From Sporobacter sp942492735 (GTDB lineage: Bacteria; Bacillota; Clostridia; Oscillospirales; Oscillospiraceae): a stretch of 64,000 nucleotides of DNA. The translations under genes and the position numbers were made by a program. Below, one piece after another: positions 23,638 through 34,517 of this stretch (positions within the stretch are counted from its first letter, which is position 1; every line of letters begins with the position of its first letter). The stretch is from assembly GCA_942492735.1 (NCBI GenBank), contig OW818648.1, positions 2,914,001 through 2,978,000 of the forward strand, written 5' to 3'. Under the pieces are notes generated by a model, which saw only the letters and a program-made list of their open reading frames with translations, was not told the origin of the DNA and did no database searches.

Positions 23638-24949
23638 CTGAGACACCTCCAATGCCTGCTCCGACAGGACTGGCCGTGCCGGTAAGATAATATACTGTGT
23701 CCAGTTCAACGCCTGATGCAATAGCCGCTACTTCGGCAAGCGTTACGCTGTCCGCTAAGGCAGCCAACTCATCGGGGGTGATCTTGATAGAGGCGACAGA
23801 CTGGTCGAAAAATAGATCTTCCAGGCCTGTCGGCTTGTCCATTGTCGATTTGATCGAGGTGATGACGGCGCGCCGTGCCGACATAAGCTCCCAGTCGCTG
23901 ATTTCGCCTTGACGAATGGCGTCAAGCTGGGCGAGTATTTCTTTGAGCGCTTCATCGAATTTTGCGAACTCGACACCAGAAGCGACGGCCATGATGCCCT
24001 TATGCTTTTCAATGAGCGAGCTCGCGTAATAACACAGCGATAGCTTTTCCCGGACATTTGAAAACAGCTTTGATGTCACCGACCCGCCGAAAACCGCGTT
24101 GAAGACCATGATGGCGGCATAATTCGGAGAGAGCATACATTTGCCGAGCCGGAAGCCGACCGTCAGCTTACCCTGATTAACCTCGAGCTTATCCGTAAAC
24201 GACCGCGTGTTAGTCGCAGCAGCAGTCAGCTTAACATCAGTGTTGAACTGCATGGCGGCACCGTTTCTGGGCAGCGTCGAGAGCGCGCTGCGCACCGCTG
24301 CTTCAACTCTATCGGCGTCATGCGCCCCGCAATAAAAGATCTCGATTTTAGATGTTGCCAGGATGTTTCTGTAGTGCTTTGTCAGCGCTACTGCCGTAAT
24401 TGCCTCGGCATGGCTCTCATTTCCAAGCTTGTTGGTACCGAAGGCCTCATCGCTGCACATCAGTTCAAAGAGTCTGTCAAGCGAGTAGCTCCGTTTGTCA
24501 TTAATACCAGCCCGAATATCGTCAATCAGATTTTTTCGCTCACTGTCAACATATTCGGTGAGCAGCAGCCCGCCGTGCGTGTTTGGAGATAAAAGCATCT
24601 CACCGAGAAGGGAAGATGCCTTTTCGAGGATATCTTCACCTTTCGGCACAAAGTCGTCGTCAATAAAATCGGCAAGAAAACCGATGCAATGCAGCTCGCC
24701 TTTTTTGCGTACCATCGGGACAATGCGCGCGCCATAGAGCGCGTCGAGATAATTGTTGATACTCTCCATGTCCGGATAGGAGGACGTCCCTCTCAAAAGA
24801 ACGCGCGGCAGGAGGGCATTTTTTGCGGCTGTCTCCTTATCAAGCTTTGTGATAAGGTTGAGCGATAGACAGCATGTCTTAAATTTATCTGTTTTGACGC
24901 ACGTCAGATATGCGTCCGGCATGATTTGTCTTCTGATAACGTTCTGCAT
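23627..24949 (-). CDS. M16-family peptidase-like subunit without the zinc motif, YfmF-like
   Basis: The protein has 440 residues with a GGGAGG ribosome binding site. It shows the M16 fold pattern (NALLPRVLLRGTSSYPDMES near 45-65, and GGSVTSKLFSNVREKLSLCY near 295-315, the R/Y motif of the second half) but has no HxxEH. Such inactive subunits form the substrate chamber together with the active YfmH-type partner encoded directly downstream. Confidence 0.88.
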   Translation of the reverse strand: MQNVIRRQIMPDAYLTCVKTDKFKTCCLSLNLITKLDKETAAKNALLPRVLLRGTSSYPDMESINNYLDALYGARIVPMVRKKGELHCIGFLADFIDDDFVPKGEDILEKASSLLGEMLLSPNTHGGLLLTEYVDSERKNLIDDIRAGINDKRSYSLDRLFELMCSDEAFGTNKLGNESHAEAITAVALTKHYRNILATSKIEIFYCGAHDADRVEAAVRSALSTLPRNGAAMQFNTDVKLTAAATNTRSFTDKLEVNQGKLTVGFRLGKCMLSPNYAAIMVFNAVFGGSVTSKLFSNVREKLSLCYYASSLIEKHKGIMAVASGVEFAKFDEALKEILAQLDAIRQGEISDWELMSARRAVITSIKSTMDKPTGLEDLFFDQSVASIKITPDELAALADSVTLAEVAAIASGVELDTVYYLTGTASPVGAGIGGVSDEE

Positions 24950-25041
24950 GTCGCGCCTCCCGGCAGAAAAATCTTGTTTTTCGAGTATAATCAGTATAAG
25001 CCTATTATACTACTTTTCATAAACTTTGGAAAATAAAATTA

Positions 25042-28000
25042 TTATGAATTTTCAGTAACGAAACTTTTGCGCTCTCGAACGATAATTTCACGACGATCGC
25101 CAACAGGCTGACCATTCATGGTTACCGTAATGCTGCCGTCATTTTTAATGGCTATATGATACGTTTTGCCGTTTTGCAGCCAGTCGGCTTCATAACCGTC
25201 CCACGAAGACGGGAGGTTGGGTTCAACAGTCAGGACACCATTCTGGAGCGTTAGACCCAGTAAATTCTCCAGTGTGACGCGCCTGAACCAGCCTGCTGCG
25301 CCTGTATACCACGTCCAGCCGCCGCGTCCGACATGGCCTTCAGCCGTGTAAACGTCGGCTGCAAGAACGAACGGCTCTGTCCTATAAATGTTGTCGGGCC
25401 TTCCCTGGGGAAGCAGCGATTCAAGGATATTCCAACCCTCGTCCGTCATTCCGGATATAAAGAGACCCATAGCGAGCCAAACTGCGCCGTGCGTATATTG
25501 ACCGCCGTTTTCTCGGAATCCCGGGCTGTATCCTTTGATATATCCGGGCGTGCTGCTGCCTTCGGAAAAGGGCGGGTCGAAAAGCCGGACGACACGATCG
25601 TCTTTGTCGTAGAGCCGATTAACAGAAGATGATAGAGCCGTTTTTGTTTTCTCCGTGTCGGCGTTGCTCAGAGCGGCAAAGCTTTGCGCGATTGAGTCGA
25701 TCCGGCATTCCTCGGATGTGCAGGAGCCAAGCGGAGAGCCGTCATCATAATAGCCGCGTTTATACCAGTCGCCGTCCCAGGACGCCTCCGCCGCCCGCTT
25801 TAGTTGGACGACGGCTTCAAGAAATCTGGATGCAGCACCGGGATTACCGGCGTCCGAACAAATTGATGCCATCTTTGTGGCGGTCACACAGAGAAACCAG
25901 GTGAGCCAGACGCTTTCGCCTTCACCGGCGGCACCGACGAGATTCATGCCGTCGTTCCAGTCGCCGCTGCCGATGAAACATAAGCCGTGACTGCCTGTGC
26001 CGCGACTCAACACCAAATCGACCGCCTTTATGGCATGCAGCAGCATTGTCTCTGAGATATCGCTGATTTTCGGCTGCTCGTAACGCTCCGTCTCATCTTC
26101 CGTTAACAAATGAGATTTGACATACGGCACAGTCATTTCCAATATTGCCCTGTCTCCTGTTTTTTCGATATAGACACAAAGCGTGTACGGCAGCCACAGA
26201 AGGTCGTCGGTTACCCGCGTGCGCACACCTTTATCGCTGTTCTCACCGGTTCGATTCGCCGGATGCCACCAATGCTGGACGTCGCCTTCCTCAAACTGGT
26301 GGGCGGCCGCGCGCAGCAGATGCTCGCGGGCAATCTGCGGCGCTTCATCGATCACAGCACAGACATCCTGCAGCTGGTCTCTGAAGCCATAAGCTCCGCC
26401 GCTTTGATACAGAGAGCTCCTGCCAAATACGCGGCATGCGAGTGTTTGATACAATGACCAGCCGTTAATATACCTATTCAGGTTCTCATTCGGCGTTTTA
26501 ACGTTGAGCTTGGAAGTCATCTGACGCCAATATGCAATAGTCTCATGAAGCTTAGCGTATGCGTTATCTGTAACTGCAAGCATCTGCAGGTTTTCTGGCG
26601 TATCACAGCCAGTGACGATAACCAGAGACCTGTTCGTCCGATACAGGGCGGCGGCACAGGGAATGATTCCTGTACCTGTTATGCCGTCATATATCCCTGT
26701 CAGCCAACTGTTTTTTGAACAGGTAAACGATATTTCCGGAGACGATGCCGTTAAATAAAATACAGTATCCGGAAAATCAATATTGTAGAGGTTGCGGGCA
26801 GAAATCAAGTTTTCGGTGCGATTCGTTGTCACATAAACACAGTCTTCCGTATCGGGCGACAAAACGAGATCTGTGTAGTAGGCGATTTCAATATCCTCAG
26901 GGTCATCTGAACTTATTATAATGACACGCGCAGGGCTATCATGAGGGACGAAGGCGCGTGTCACATAAGTTCTGCCGTTGATTGTTTTTGCCCATTCAGC
27001 CCAGCCGAAGCCGTACGTTACGGTACATGGAAAGCCATCAATAGATGCGAAAAGGGAGTATTTCACGCCGCTTTTAATAAGCTCGAGTTTTTCTGTACCA
27101 TCGGTCGCAAGGCTGTCGTTCAGCCAGCGGTTGATTTTATTCTCACGGGCATTTATATGCCACATATGACCGGTTCCGGCATCCGTCGCAAGATAACCAT
27201 ACGATCCATTGGCAAGCATATGAGTCCAAGAATTATGCGGCAGCATGCCGGATACGACAAAGGTAAAGCTGTTGTCTTCGTTATAGTAATTTGTAAACTC
27301 CTGCTCGGGGCATACGCAAAAAAACGCATGCGGCACCGGCTGGACATTCTCAACACGAGCTGTTTTCGGCTGCTTTTCGGTTATTTCGACAATCCAAGAC
27401 GAGACAGCACGGACAGTATCGGCACCTTCTAACGAGCTGTCAGCCAGATGAATACCGCCGCGCGCGCTTAGTCGGCCTTCGACGTTGTTTATGCGAAGAA
27501 TATCGATGAGACTGTCACGAAGCGTGCTGCGGTAATCACCGCATCCTTTCACCAAAAAGACAAGATCAAAGGATATACCGTTTTCAGCAAGCAGCTGATG
27601 TATAGGTACAAGCTCAGATGTCGTTACGATGTCGTTTTCATTGTCGATAACAGCGGTCAGAAGCGGCAGGTCGCCGGATATACCGAGACTCCACAGGCTC
27701 CTTTGACCGTGTTTTAGAGACGTCACGTTTTCTTCCGTTATCAACCGATCGGGTGAGCAATTGAGCAAACCGGGCAGCAGTGCCATCGCGCGCTCAAGCT
27801 GTTCGGGTGACAGCTTCAGACGGTGCGCCGTTTCGTCAAGGCGTGAATAGGCAGGCGCAGCTGTAACGGATAGGATTCTTTTTGCTGCGGCTGACGCGGC
27901 CGCGGGCGTTGCGGCGGTTGTAAGAGAATAACTGACGCGGCAAGGTATACCCGGTTCGAGCAGAAGCTTCGTCCGGGCAAAAACACAAGGATCGAGAACA

Positions 28001-31000
28001 GCTCCCAAGGAGCTGGAAGGTTCTCGCTGGAGCGCCAGCCTCAGTGCGTTTATTCCGCCGCGTCCAAGCGCCGTCTCGCGTGAGGTGTCAAAAGCCATCG
28101 GGCAGTTTGAGTCAAATGCCAGCGCTATACCGCGTCCTTTTGCGCGCGGCCTGCGTTTGACGATAATTGTATTGTCATACACAGACGTTTCCAGTGAAAG
28201 CTTTGAGAAGGCAGGGTGTGATTCGTAATCGGACTGGTGCGCAAGCACGGGCTCAAAAAAGCACACGAGCTCTGCCTCGCGCTGTACAGAAGAGATGATT
28301 TCAATGGTTCGGAGTTCACCGGCATCGTTTTCAGGCACACTGACGGTAACTGAAGAATGAATGGACCCGCTTTTTGCATTAATTCGGCCATATGCCCCAG
28401 TCAGCTCGGCTGAATAACGGACATTTTTATCGAAAACGGGTGAGGGGAGAAGCGAGAGGATATCGCCGCCGCAGTTGAGATAGAACGACATACCCGAGTC
28501 CGTCCCCAACGGCTCAAAAGATGTTTTGGTCAGGGTGACGCCGTTCCAAACGGATCTGCTTTGACCTGTTTCAGCAATCGTGACGTTATATGCGCCGTTG
28601 CATAGCTGCGTATATCGAGGATTTCTGTAATCGATGGCACCGCACTCTATGTGCCAGTTCTGCGACGAGACTCTGAGGGGTTTTTCTGGAACGTCGAGGG
28701 GCGGCTGCCGAAGAATGATGCCGCCGACGGGGACTTTTTCTTGAAGCAATTCGGCAAAGGACGCCATTTCGCGGTTACGCATAAAGCGCCGCTGCATGAT
28801 GCTCGGTTTTAATACATTGTCTATGGCGACAAGGCTCATGCCAATGTGGTGTACCATAAAAGTTTTAACGATTTCATAGCTGTTGCTTCTGAGTCGGCTG
28901 GGTGTAAAATCAACAGCTTCGTAAAGCCCGTAACGGCCCTCCATTCCCATTTTTAGAAGACGCTTCAAGTTTTGAATTGATGCTTTAGGGTCGACCTGAA
29001 GGGCAAGAAAGGTTGAATAGGGAGAGACAACGGCTTCACGGCCCATGCCGCGCTTCAAAGCAAGACGCTGGACGCCATGCGCTTTATAACGGTAGCTGAG
29101 GGTGTGGTCGAATGCGTAAAAGGCGCTTTCCGACATTCCCCAGGGATATCCTTCGGCGCGTTTTTTTTGAACGTAAAGGCAAAATTTCAGGCTTTCATAG
29201 ACAAGGGAATTGTGATAAAACGGCAACAGCAGCTCCGGCATCATGTACTCGAACATTGTGCCTGTCCACGAAGCCATGCCTCTATATCCATCCTTAGCCA
29301 CAAGAGACCGGCCGAGTCTTCTCCAGTGCTTTCTCGGGATGTCACCTCGAGCTATGGCAATATAGCTGGTCTGCCGCGCTTCCGAGGCCAGAAGGTCATA
29401 CCACCCCTCGGTTGGTTCATCTTTAGACGTATCCCGGCCGATATAAAAAAGCTGCCGTTTCTCGTCAAACAGCGCTGTGAAACGCATATTTTCGAGGAGG
29501 TTTTCTGCAGTTGCCGCAAGTTCCTTCTCACCTAATTCGATAAGACCCTCATGCAGCGCAATCAGACAACCGGCGAGATTCCCTGAATCAACCGTCGACA
29601 CATAAGCCGGCTGCAGGATGTGAAGCGTCAGCGTATCGTACCAATTATACAGATGGCCGTGCCACTTTGGCAGCTTACTGATAGTATCAAAAAGCTTGGT
29701 TATGACTTCAACAGCGCGATCTCTCGAGCAGACGCCTAGGTCAAGTGCCGCGAGGGCCGACAAGAACGCAAGGCCGATATTTGTTGGCGATGTTCTGTGT
29801 GCCACACCGGCGGCGGGCTGTTCCTGATAATTGTCGGGCGGCAGATAATTATCCTCGCGCGTCATAAGCTCGTCAAAATAACGCCAGATGTCACCGGCAC
29901 ACCGAGAGAGAATGAGCCGATCCTCAGGCTCTAGGTTTTCTTTTCTGGTGCTGTCGCGGCCAAGATAAAAAACCAAGAGGGGAGAGAGCGCCCAGACGAC
30001 ACCGACAGCTGATGCTACCGGAAATCGCGTAAAGAGGGCGATGGCGATAGAAATCAAGCACGTCGGCCAGAGCCTTTTGAGTACAGTAAGGACGTTGTTT
30101 TTTGTTTTTCTTTCCGAGTCGGCTGCCGTTACCCATGTCAGTAGATATTTATGTGAAATGAACATCCTAAACAGCGCTGTAATAATAGCGCTCAAACAGA
30201 TAAGCGCTTCATAAGGTAAAAAGACCAGCCGGATGGATGTTTGAAGAACCTGACTGCCGAGTCCGCTGCGCACTGTTGAATGATATCGAACTCTGCCGCA
30301 TTTCTTAGTAAAAACGCCGGCGGCTGAGGAAATAATCAGATGAGAAACAGCGGATAGAATGGCAATTCCAGCTGCCCATATGAAGTCCTTATTATGCAGG
30401 AGCATACCTGACACGAGTGCCGCAAACGTAAAAATCGGAACGAGGCTGCGGCGCAGGTTATCGGCTATTTTCCATTTGTCAATTTGTCCGAGATGGTTTT
30501 TGGATTTTATGCCGTCGGCTGTCTTTACCTTTCTGCAGAGCCAGGGCAGTGATTGCCAATCGCCGCGCGTCCAGCGGTGCATTCTGTCATAGTACGTCGT
30601 CACCTTGGCGGGGTACCCGTCCGTCAGCTCAATATCGCCGGCAAAAGAGCAACGCAGATAAGCCCCCTCCAGCAAGTCGTGAGACAGCACCGTGTTTTCG
30701 GGAAAACGCTTGTCCAGGCAGGCAAGATAGCTCTCTATATCGATGATGCCCTTTCCGGCGAAGCTACCGGTGCCGAATAAGTTCTGGTAAATATCACTTG
30801 TCATACCGCCATAGGGGTCAATGCCACCTAGACCGGCAAATATCTTCGTATAATGGCTTTGACCTGCAGCAGCGAGATCCACAGAAATTCTCGGCTGGAT
30901 GATGCCGTTGCCGGATACAACGATACCGCGTTCTTTGTCGATAACAGGTTTATTTAACGGATGAAGAGCAGCGCCAATGAGTTCCCGGGCTGATCCGGCA

Positions 31001-32490
31001 CACAATCTTGTGTCGCTGTCAAGTGTGATGATGTAGTGCGTTCCTTTTAATCTTTCACACGCCCCAGTCGTACAGTTCAGCTTTGACTCAAGTCCACTGA
31101 TGAATCTGCAGAGCTCAAGGATAGCACCTCTTTTTCTCTCCCAAGCGGTAAATCGTTCATCGTGCGTATTTTTTTGACGTCCGCGGGAAAAAAGAAAAAA
31201 CCCCCCGCCATATTTGGTATTTAGACGGTCAATTTCGGTCTTTGCGCTGTTAATGAATATGCTGTCATTTTGATGGGTGATTTCTTTAGAATCCGGCAAG
31301 TCGGCCAGAATCCCGAAGTGTAGGTTCCTGCCGGCGTCACGATTGGAAAGCCTGTATTCTTCAAGCAGACTGGCGGCACGCATGCCGACGTCAGCCGACG
31401 ACATCATAACAGAGATAACGCAAAGCGTACGCCCTTCATCAGGAACACCGCTTAAGAGGTCTAAGCGCTGGATCCTCTGCGGATGGATGATACGCAGAAC
31501 AATATAGTCCGTGATGTTTTTTACAAATTCCGAGACAGGCAGAAGAAGCAGCACTGAAATGACAGGCGCATCCAGCATGAAGCTGATGAGGAGCGAAACG
31601 AATAAACTCGCCAGTATAATAAAGCTGATATAAAAAGTGCCTGTCCTGCGCCTGTGTTCAAAGCCCAATGGTTTAGTGAAGATATAATAACCGACATGAT
31701 GGTCGTTTTTCTGTGACAGTGTCAGAATTCTGCTTGCAATTGCATGCTCGCTCTCATCACCGTCGTCAGCCATTCTGGCGATTTCTCGGCGATACGAATA
31801 TCGCGTCTGTTCGTCCATATCCGCATAGATACCGGCAGGATCTCGCCTGAGCGTCCGTTCGACTCTGTTGACGCTCTCGAGTATTTTCGAAGGGTCAAAA
31901 CCGGAGAGAAATCGCAGCGAAGAGAAAAGTCTGCCAAAGAAAATATCTAGCCCATCCCCAGCAACGCCGTCTGTTATCACATACTGGAGCTTTCGACAGG
32001 CTTCAGCCAGATTTGCGATGAGTTCCAGCCTTAAAGCCGGAATAAAGGAGGCCAGTTCTGCTTCGGAAAGACATATTTCATCTTGAAAAGCGTCGAGGAA
32101 TACTTCGACGCTTTCCGATGTCACAGTCCCGGCACCTGACCGAACGAGCGAGAACGCCGCTTCGCTGACAACGAGCCTTTTTTTCTTATTCATAACACTT
32201 CTAAGACGTGGTGAAGTTTTAATGTCGGATATGGCGCATTTACCTTCCCGCTCCGCGATATACCAGTTATCCAGCAGCCACTCAATCTCCTGCGGAATTG
32301 TGACATGTGCCTCGGCAAAAGCTGTAGCGGTATGCATGACACTTTTGATAAAAGAGAGATTTTTTTCAGCGTTCATTGCCGTATATAATGGTGAAACCAA
32401 ATTGCCGGTATCGAGAGCTTTCGCGCTGTCCCGCGCAAACTGCGCTAAATCTTCCGGTTCCACAAAACTGTCGAATTTCTGCGTTGACAT
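25042..32490 (-). CDS. Cyclic beta-1,2-glucan synthase-like giant glycosyltransferase/phosphorylase (GT84-GH94)
   Basis: The ATG at 32490 behind GGAGGAT gives 2482 residues. The order of parts is: a helical N-terminal region (1-290); membrane segments near 295-345; a GT84 glycosyltransferase with DSDTR near 492 and HRWTRGDWQ near 640; further membrane segments between about 690 and 850; a glycoamylase-like domain near 1120-1270 (SYRYKAHGVQRLAL, VDFTPSRLRS); and a C-terminal GH94 phosphorylase-like region with SGDWNDGMN near 2175. This is the architecture of NdvB/ChvB, which polymerises, length-controls and cyclises beta-1,2-glucan from UDP-glucose at the membrane. In Firmicutes the product is less certain. 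It is a single-gene unit. Confidence 0.9.
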   Translation of the reverse strand: MSTQKFDSFVEPEDLAQFARDSAKALDTGNLVSPLYTAMNAEKNLSFIKSVMHTATAFAEAHVTIPQEIEWLLDNWYIAEREGKCAISDIKTSPRLRSVMNKKKRLVVSEAAFSLVRSGAGTVTSESVEVFLDAFQDEICLSEAELASFIPALRLELIANLAEACRKLQYVITDGVAGDGLDIFFGRLFSSLRFLSGFDPSKILESVNRVERTLRRDPAGIYADMDEQTRYSYRREIARMADDGDESEHAIASRILTLSQKNDHHVGYYIFTKPLGFEHRRRTGTFYISFIILASLFVSLLISFMLDAPVISVLLLLPVSEFVKNITDYIVLRIIHPQRIQRLDLLSGVPDEGRTLCVISVMMSSADVGMRAASLLEEYRLSNRDAGRNLHFGILADLPDSKEITHQNDSIFINSAKTEIDRLNTKYGGGFFLFSRGRQKNTHDERFTAWERKRGAILELCRFISGLESKLNCTTGACERLKGTHYIITLDSDTRLCAGSARELIGAALHPLNKPVIDKERGIVVSGNGIIQPRISVDLAAAGQSHYTKIFAGLGGIDPYGGMTSDIYQNLFGTGSFAGKGIIDIESYLACLDKRFPENTVLSHDLLEGAYLRCSFAGDIELTDGYPAKVTTYYDRMHRWTRGDWQSLPWLCRKVKTADGIKSKNHLGQIDKWKIADNLRRSLVPIFTFAALVSGMLLHNKDFIWAAGIAILSAVSHLIISSAAGVFTKKCGRVRYHSTVRSGLGSQVLQTSIRLVFLPYEALICLSAIITALFRMFISHKYLLTWVTAADSERKTKNNVLTVLKRLWPTCLISIAIALFTRFPVASAVGVVWALSPLLVFYLGRDSTRKENLEPEDRLILSRCAGDIWRYFDELMTREDNYLPPDNYQEQPAAGVAHRTSPTNIGLAFLSALAALDLGVCSRDRAVEVITKLFDTISKLPKWHGHLYNWYDTLTLHILQPAYVSTVDSGNLAGCLIALHEGLIELGEKELAATAENLLENMRFTALFDEKRQLFYIGRDTSKDEPTEGWYDLLASEARQTSYIAIARGDIPRKHWRRLGRSLVAKDGYRGMASWTGTMFEYMMPELLLPFYHNSLVYESLKFCLYVQKKRAEGYPWGMSESAFYAFDHTLSYRYKAHGVQRLALKRGMGREAVVSPYSTFLALQVDPKASIQNLKRLLKMGMEGRYGLYEAVDFTPSRLRSNSYEIVKTFMVHHIGMSLVAIDNVLKPSIMQRRFMRNREMASFAELLQEKVPVGGIILRQPPLDVPEKPLRVSSQNWHIECGAIDYRNPRYTQLCNGAYNVTIAETGQSRSVWNGVTLTKTSFEPLGTDSGMSFYLNCGGDILSLLPSPVFDKNVRYSAELTGAYGRINAKSGSIHSSVTVSVPENDAGELRTIEIISSVQREAELVCFFEPVLAHQSDYESHPAFSKLSLETSVYDNTIIVKRRPRAKGRGIALAFDSNCPMAFDTSRETALGRGGINALRLALQREPSSSLGAVLDPCVFARTKLLLEPGIPCRVSYSLTTAATPAAASAAAKRILSVTAAPAYSRLDETAHRLKLSPEQLERAMALLPGLLNCSPDRLITEENVTSLKHGQRSLWSLGISGDLPLLTAVIDNENDIVTTSELVPIHQLLAENGISFDLVFLVKGCGDYRSTLRDSLIDILRINNVEGRLSARGGIHLADSSLEGADTVRAVSSWIVEITEKQPKTARVENVQPVPHAFFCVCPEQEFTNYYNEDNSFTFVVSGMLPHNSWTHMLANGSYGYLATDAGTGHMWHINARENKINRWLNDSLATDGTEKLELIKSGVKYSLFASIDGFPCTVTYGFGWAEWAKTINGRTYVTRAFVPHDSPARVIIISSDDPEDIEIAYYTDLVLSPDTEDCVYVTTNRTENLISARNLYNIDFPDTVFYLTASSPEISFTCSKNSWLTGIYDGITGTGIIPCAAALYRTNRSLVIVTGCDTPENLQMLAVTDNAYAKLHETIAYWRQMTSKLNVKTPNENLNRYINGWSLYQTLACRVFGRSSLYQSGGAYGFRDQLQDVCAVIDEAPQIAREHLLRAAAHQFEEGDVQHWWHPANRTGENSDKGVRTRVTDDLLWLPYTLCVYIEKTGDRAILEMTVPYVKSHLLTEDETERYEQPKISDISETMLLHAIKAVDLVLSRGTGSHGLCFIGSGDWNDGMNLVGAAGEGESVWLTWFLCVTATKMASICSDAGNPGAASRFLEAVVQLKRAAEASWDGDWYKRGYYDDGSPLGSCTSEECRIDSIAQSFAALSNADTEKTKTALSSSVNRLYDKDDRVVRLFDPPFSEGSSTPGYIKGYSPGFRENGGQYTHGAVWLAMGLFISGMTDEGWNILESLLPQGRPDNIYRTEPFVLAADVYTAEGHVGRGGWTWYTGAAGWFRRVTLENLLGLTLQNGVLTVEPNLPSSWDGYEADWLQNGKTYHIAIKNDGSITVTMNGQPVGDRREIIVRERKSFVTENS

Positions 32491-32633
32491 CGATATCCTC
32501 CTGCTGAAGTATCCAAACGATATGGCTATGGCGAATCTTTGGTATTTTTCCCTGTGATGTAACAAATATACAAAAATAGGGCAGAATGACGCTTTTCAAG
32601 AGCGCATGACGCGGAGGAACATTGGCAAAGGCA

Positions 32634-32662
32634 TTTACAAACAGTCATTATTTATGTAATAT
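32634..32662 (+). promoter_or_regulatory. Sigma-A-type promoter for iorAB
   Basis: TTTACA (32634-32639) and TAATAT (32657-32662) are separated by 17 bases, 52 bases before the iorA start. Confidence 0.6.
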
Positions 32663-32714
32663 AGGCTAAGTTTAATTGATTAAAGTTATTTTTGCACCGG
32701 TCGGAGGATTATAC

Positions 32715-34517
32715 ATGTCACAGAGACTACTCATGGGAAATCAGGCCATTGCGTTGGGAGCGCTTCGCGCCGGAATCGGCGTCGCCAGCGGCTATCCCGG
32801 AACGCCGTCAACCGAAGTACTCGAAACCATCGCAAAGGACAATCCCGGCATATATATCGAATGGTCCGTCAATGAAAAAGCGGCGCTCGAAGTCGCCGCC
32901 GGAGCTGCATATACAGGAACACGGGCGCTTGTCACGATGAAGCAGGTCGGACTTAACGTCGCTTCTGATCCGCTGATGAGCCTCGCTTACATCGGGATAA
33001 AGGGCGGTATGGTCGTGATGGTGGCGGATGACCCTGGGCCCATTTCATCACAGACAGAACAAGATACGCGCACCTTCGCACGGTACTCAAAGCTGCCTGT
33101 TTTTGACCCGTCATCACCCGAAGAAGCATATGAAATGATCGGGGACGCTTTCGATTATAGCGAAAAATATCATACGCCTGTCCTTTTCAGGCCGACGACG
33201 CGGCTTTGCCACGCAACCGCGCCGATTGAAGTTTCCGAGGCAGTTAAGACAATCGTACCTGAGGGTTTCATAAAGGATTCAAAGTGGGTCATTTTCCCGC
33301 GTTTGTCGTATGGGGCTCATTTGAAAATTGAAAATAGAAATCCTCAAATCGGTGAGGACTTCTCTACGTATCGATTCAACTGCATAACCGGAACAGGTAA
33401 GATTGGGATTGCCTCGGGTGGCGTCAGCTACGCCTATACAAAGGAAGCGCTCAAGAGCCTCGGTGCGGAGTGTCGTCTTTTGAAGATAGCGACGCCGTTT
33501 CCGTTTCCGGAAACACTGGCGTATGAATTTCTTGACGGACTGGATGAAGTACTCGTTATTGAAGAGCTTGATCCGGTCATTGAAAGAGAACTCATTTTTC
33601 TCTGCGGCAAACGCGGCATAAAGCTCGTGATAAAAGGGAAGCTGACCGGCCACGTCCAGAGTGCGGGTGAGAATACGGTTGAAAGCGTGTCGGCGCAGCT
33701 TTCTGACTTTCTGCACGTCTCATATAATAAGCCGGTCATCAACGAATTGCCGCCGCTGCCTGTGCGGCCTCCGGTATTATGCGCAGGCTGCCCGCACAGA
33801 GCGTCGTTTTATGCCGTGAAGCAGGCAATGAAAAATAACGGTAAAAAAGCCGTATTTTCAGGCGATATTGGCTGCTATACTCTTGGCAATGCCGCGCCGC
33901 TGGACATGGTTGATACATGCCTGTGTATGGGCGCAGGAATTACACTTGCGCAGGGAATCAAGCGTGCGGAACACGATACAATCTGCTTCGCGTTTGTCGG
34001 CGACTCCACATTCTTTCACTCAGGTATCTCCGGCGTCGTGAACGCGGTATACAATAATACCGACATGATTCTTGTCGTTCTGGATAATTCAACGACAGCA
34101 ATGACCGGTCATCAGCCGCACCCCGGAACAGGGAAAACGCTTATGGGCGACAATGTCATAGCGAGAAAACTGAGTATACCCGATATACTCCGAGCGGTCG
34201 GTGTCAAAAACGTCCAGATCATCGACCCTCTCGATCTGAAAGCAGCGGCAGCGGCAGTTAAGAATGCTGTCGACGACGGCGGCGTTCAGGCGATTATATT
34301 TCTGTCACCTTGTATCTACGTTGTCGACCAGGGGACACCAATTCAAGTCGATCCGGAAAAATGCATCGGCTGCATGCGCTGCGTCAAGGAACTTGGATGT
34401 CCGGCGATTATCCGGGCAGACGGAAAAGCAGCTATCGAAGATAGTCTATGCAATGGCTGCACACTGTGCACACAGGTTTGCCCGACGGGCGCTATCGGGG
34501 GAGGCGTAAATTTATGA
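32715..34517 (+). CDS. iorA: Indolepyruvate:ferredoxin oxidoreductase, alpha subunit
   Basis: The ATG at 32715 after CGGAGGAT gives 600 residues. An N-terminal pyrimidine-binding domain (SGYPGTPSTEVL) precedes a C-terminal TPP-binding domain (CAGCPHRASFY, SGDIGCYTLG, FVGDSTFFHSGI). Two ferredoxin clusters stand at the end: CIGCMRCVKELGC near 549 and CNGCTLCTQVCPTGAI near 580. The enzyme oxidatively decarboxylates aryl pyruvates to arylacetyl-CoA with ferredoxin as acceptor. It is cytoplasmic and oxygen-sensitive. The beta subunit overlaps by four bases. Confidence 0.96.
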   Translation: MSQRLLMGNQAIALGALRAGIGVASGYPGTPSTEVLETIAKDNPGIYIEWSVNEKAALEVAAGAAYTGTRALVTMKQVGLNVASDPLMSLAYIGIKGGMVVMVADDPGPISSQTEQDTRTFARYSKLPVFDPSSPEEAYEMIGDAFDYSEKYHTPVLFRPTTRLCHATAPIEVSEAVKTIVPEGFIKDSKWVIFPRLSYGAHLKIENRNPQIGEDFSTYRFNCITGTGKIGIASGGVSYAYTKEALKSLGAECRLLKIATPFPFPETLAYEFLDGLDEVLVIEELDPVIERELIFLCGKRGIKLVIKGKLTGHVQSAGENTVESVSAQLSDFLHVSYNKPVINELPPLPVRPPVLCAGCPHRASFYAVKQAMKNNGKKAVFSGDIGCYTLGNAAPLDMVDTCLCMGAGITLAQGIKRAEHDTICFAFVGDSTFFHSGISGVVNAVYNNTDMILVVLDNSTTAMTGHQPHPGTGKTLMGDNVIARKLSIPDILRAVGVKNVQIIDPLDLKAAAAAVKNAVDDGGVQAIIFLSPCIYVVDQGTPIQVDPEKCIGCMRCVKELGCPAIIRADGKAAIEDSLCNGCTLCTQVCPTGAIGGGVNL

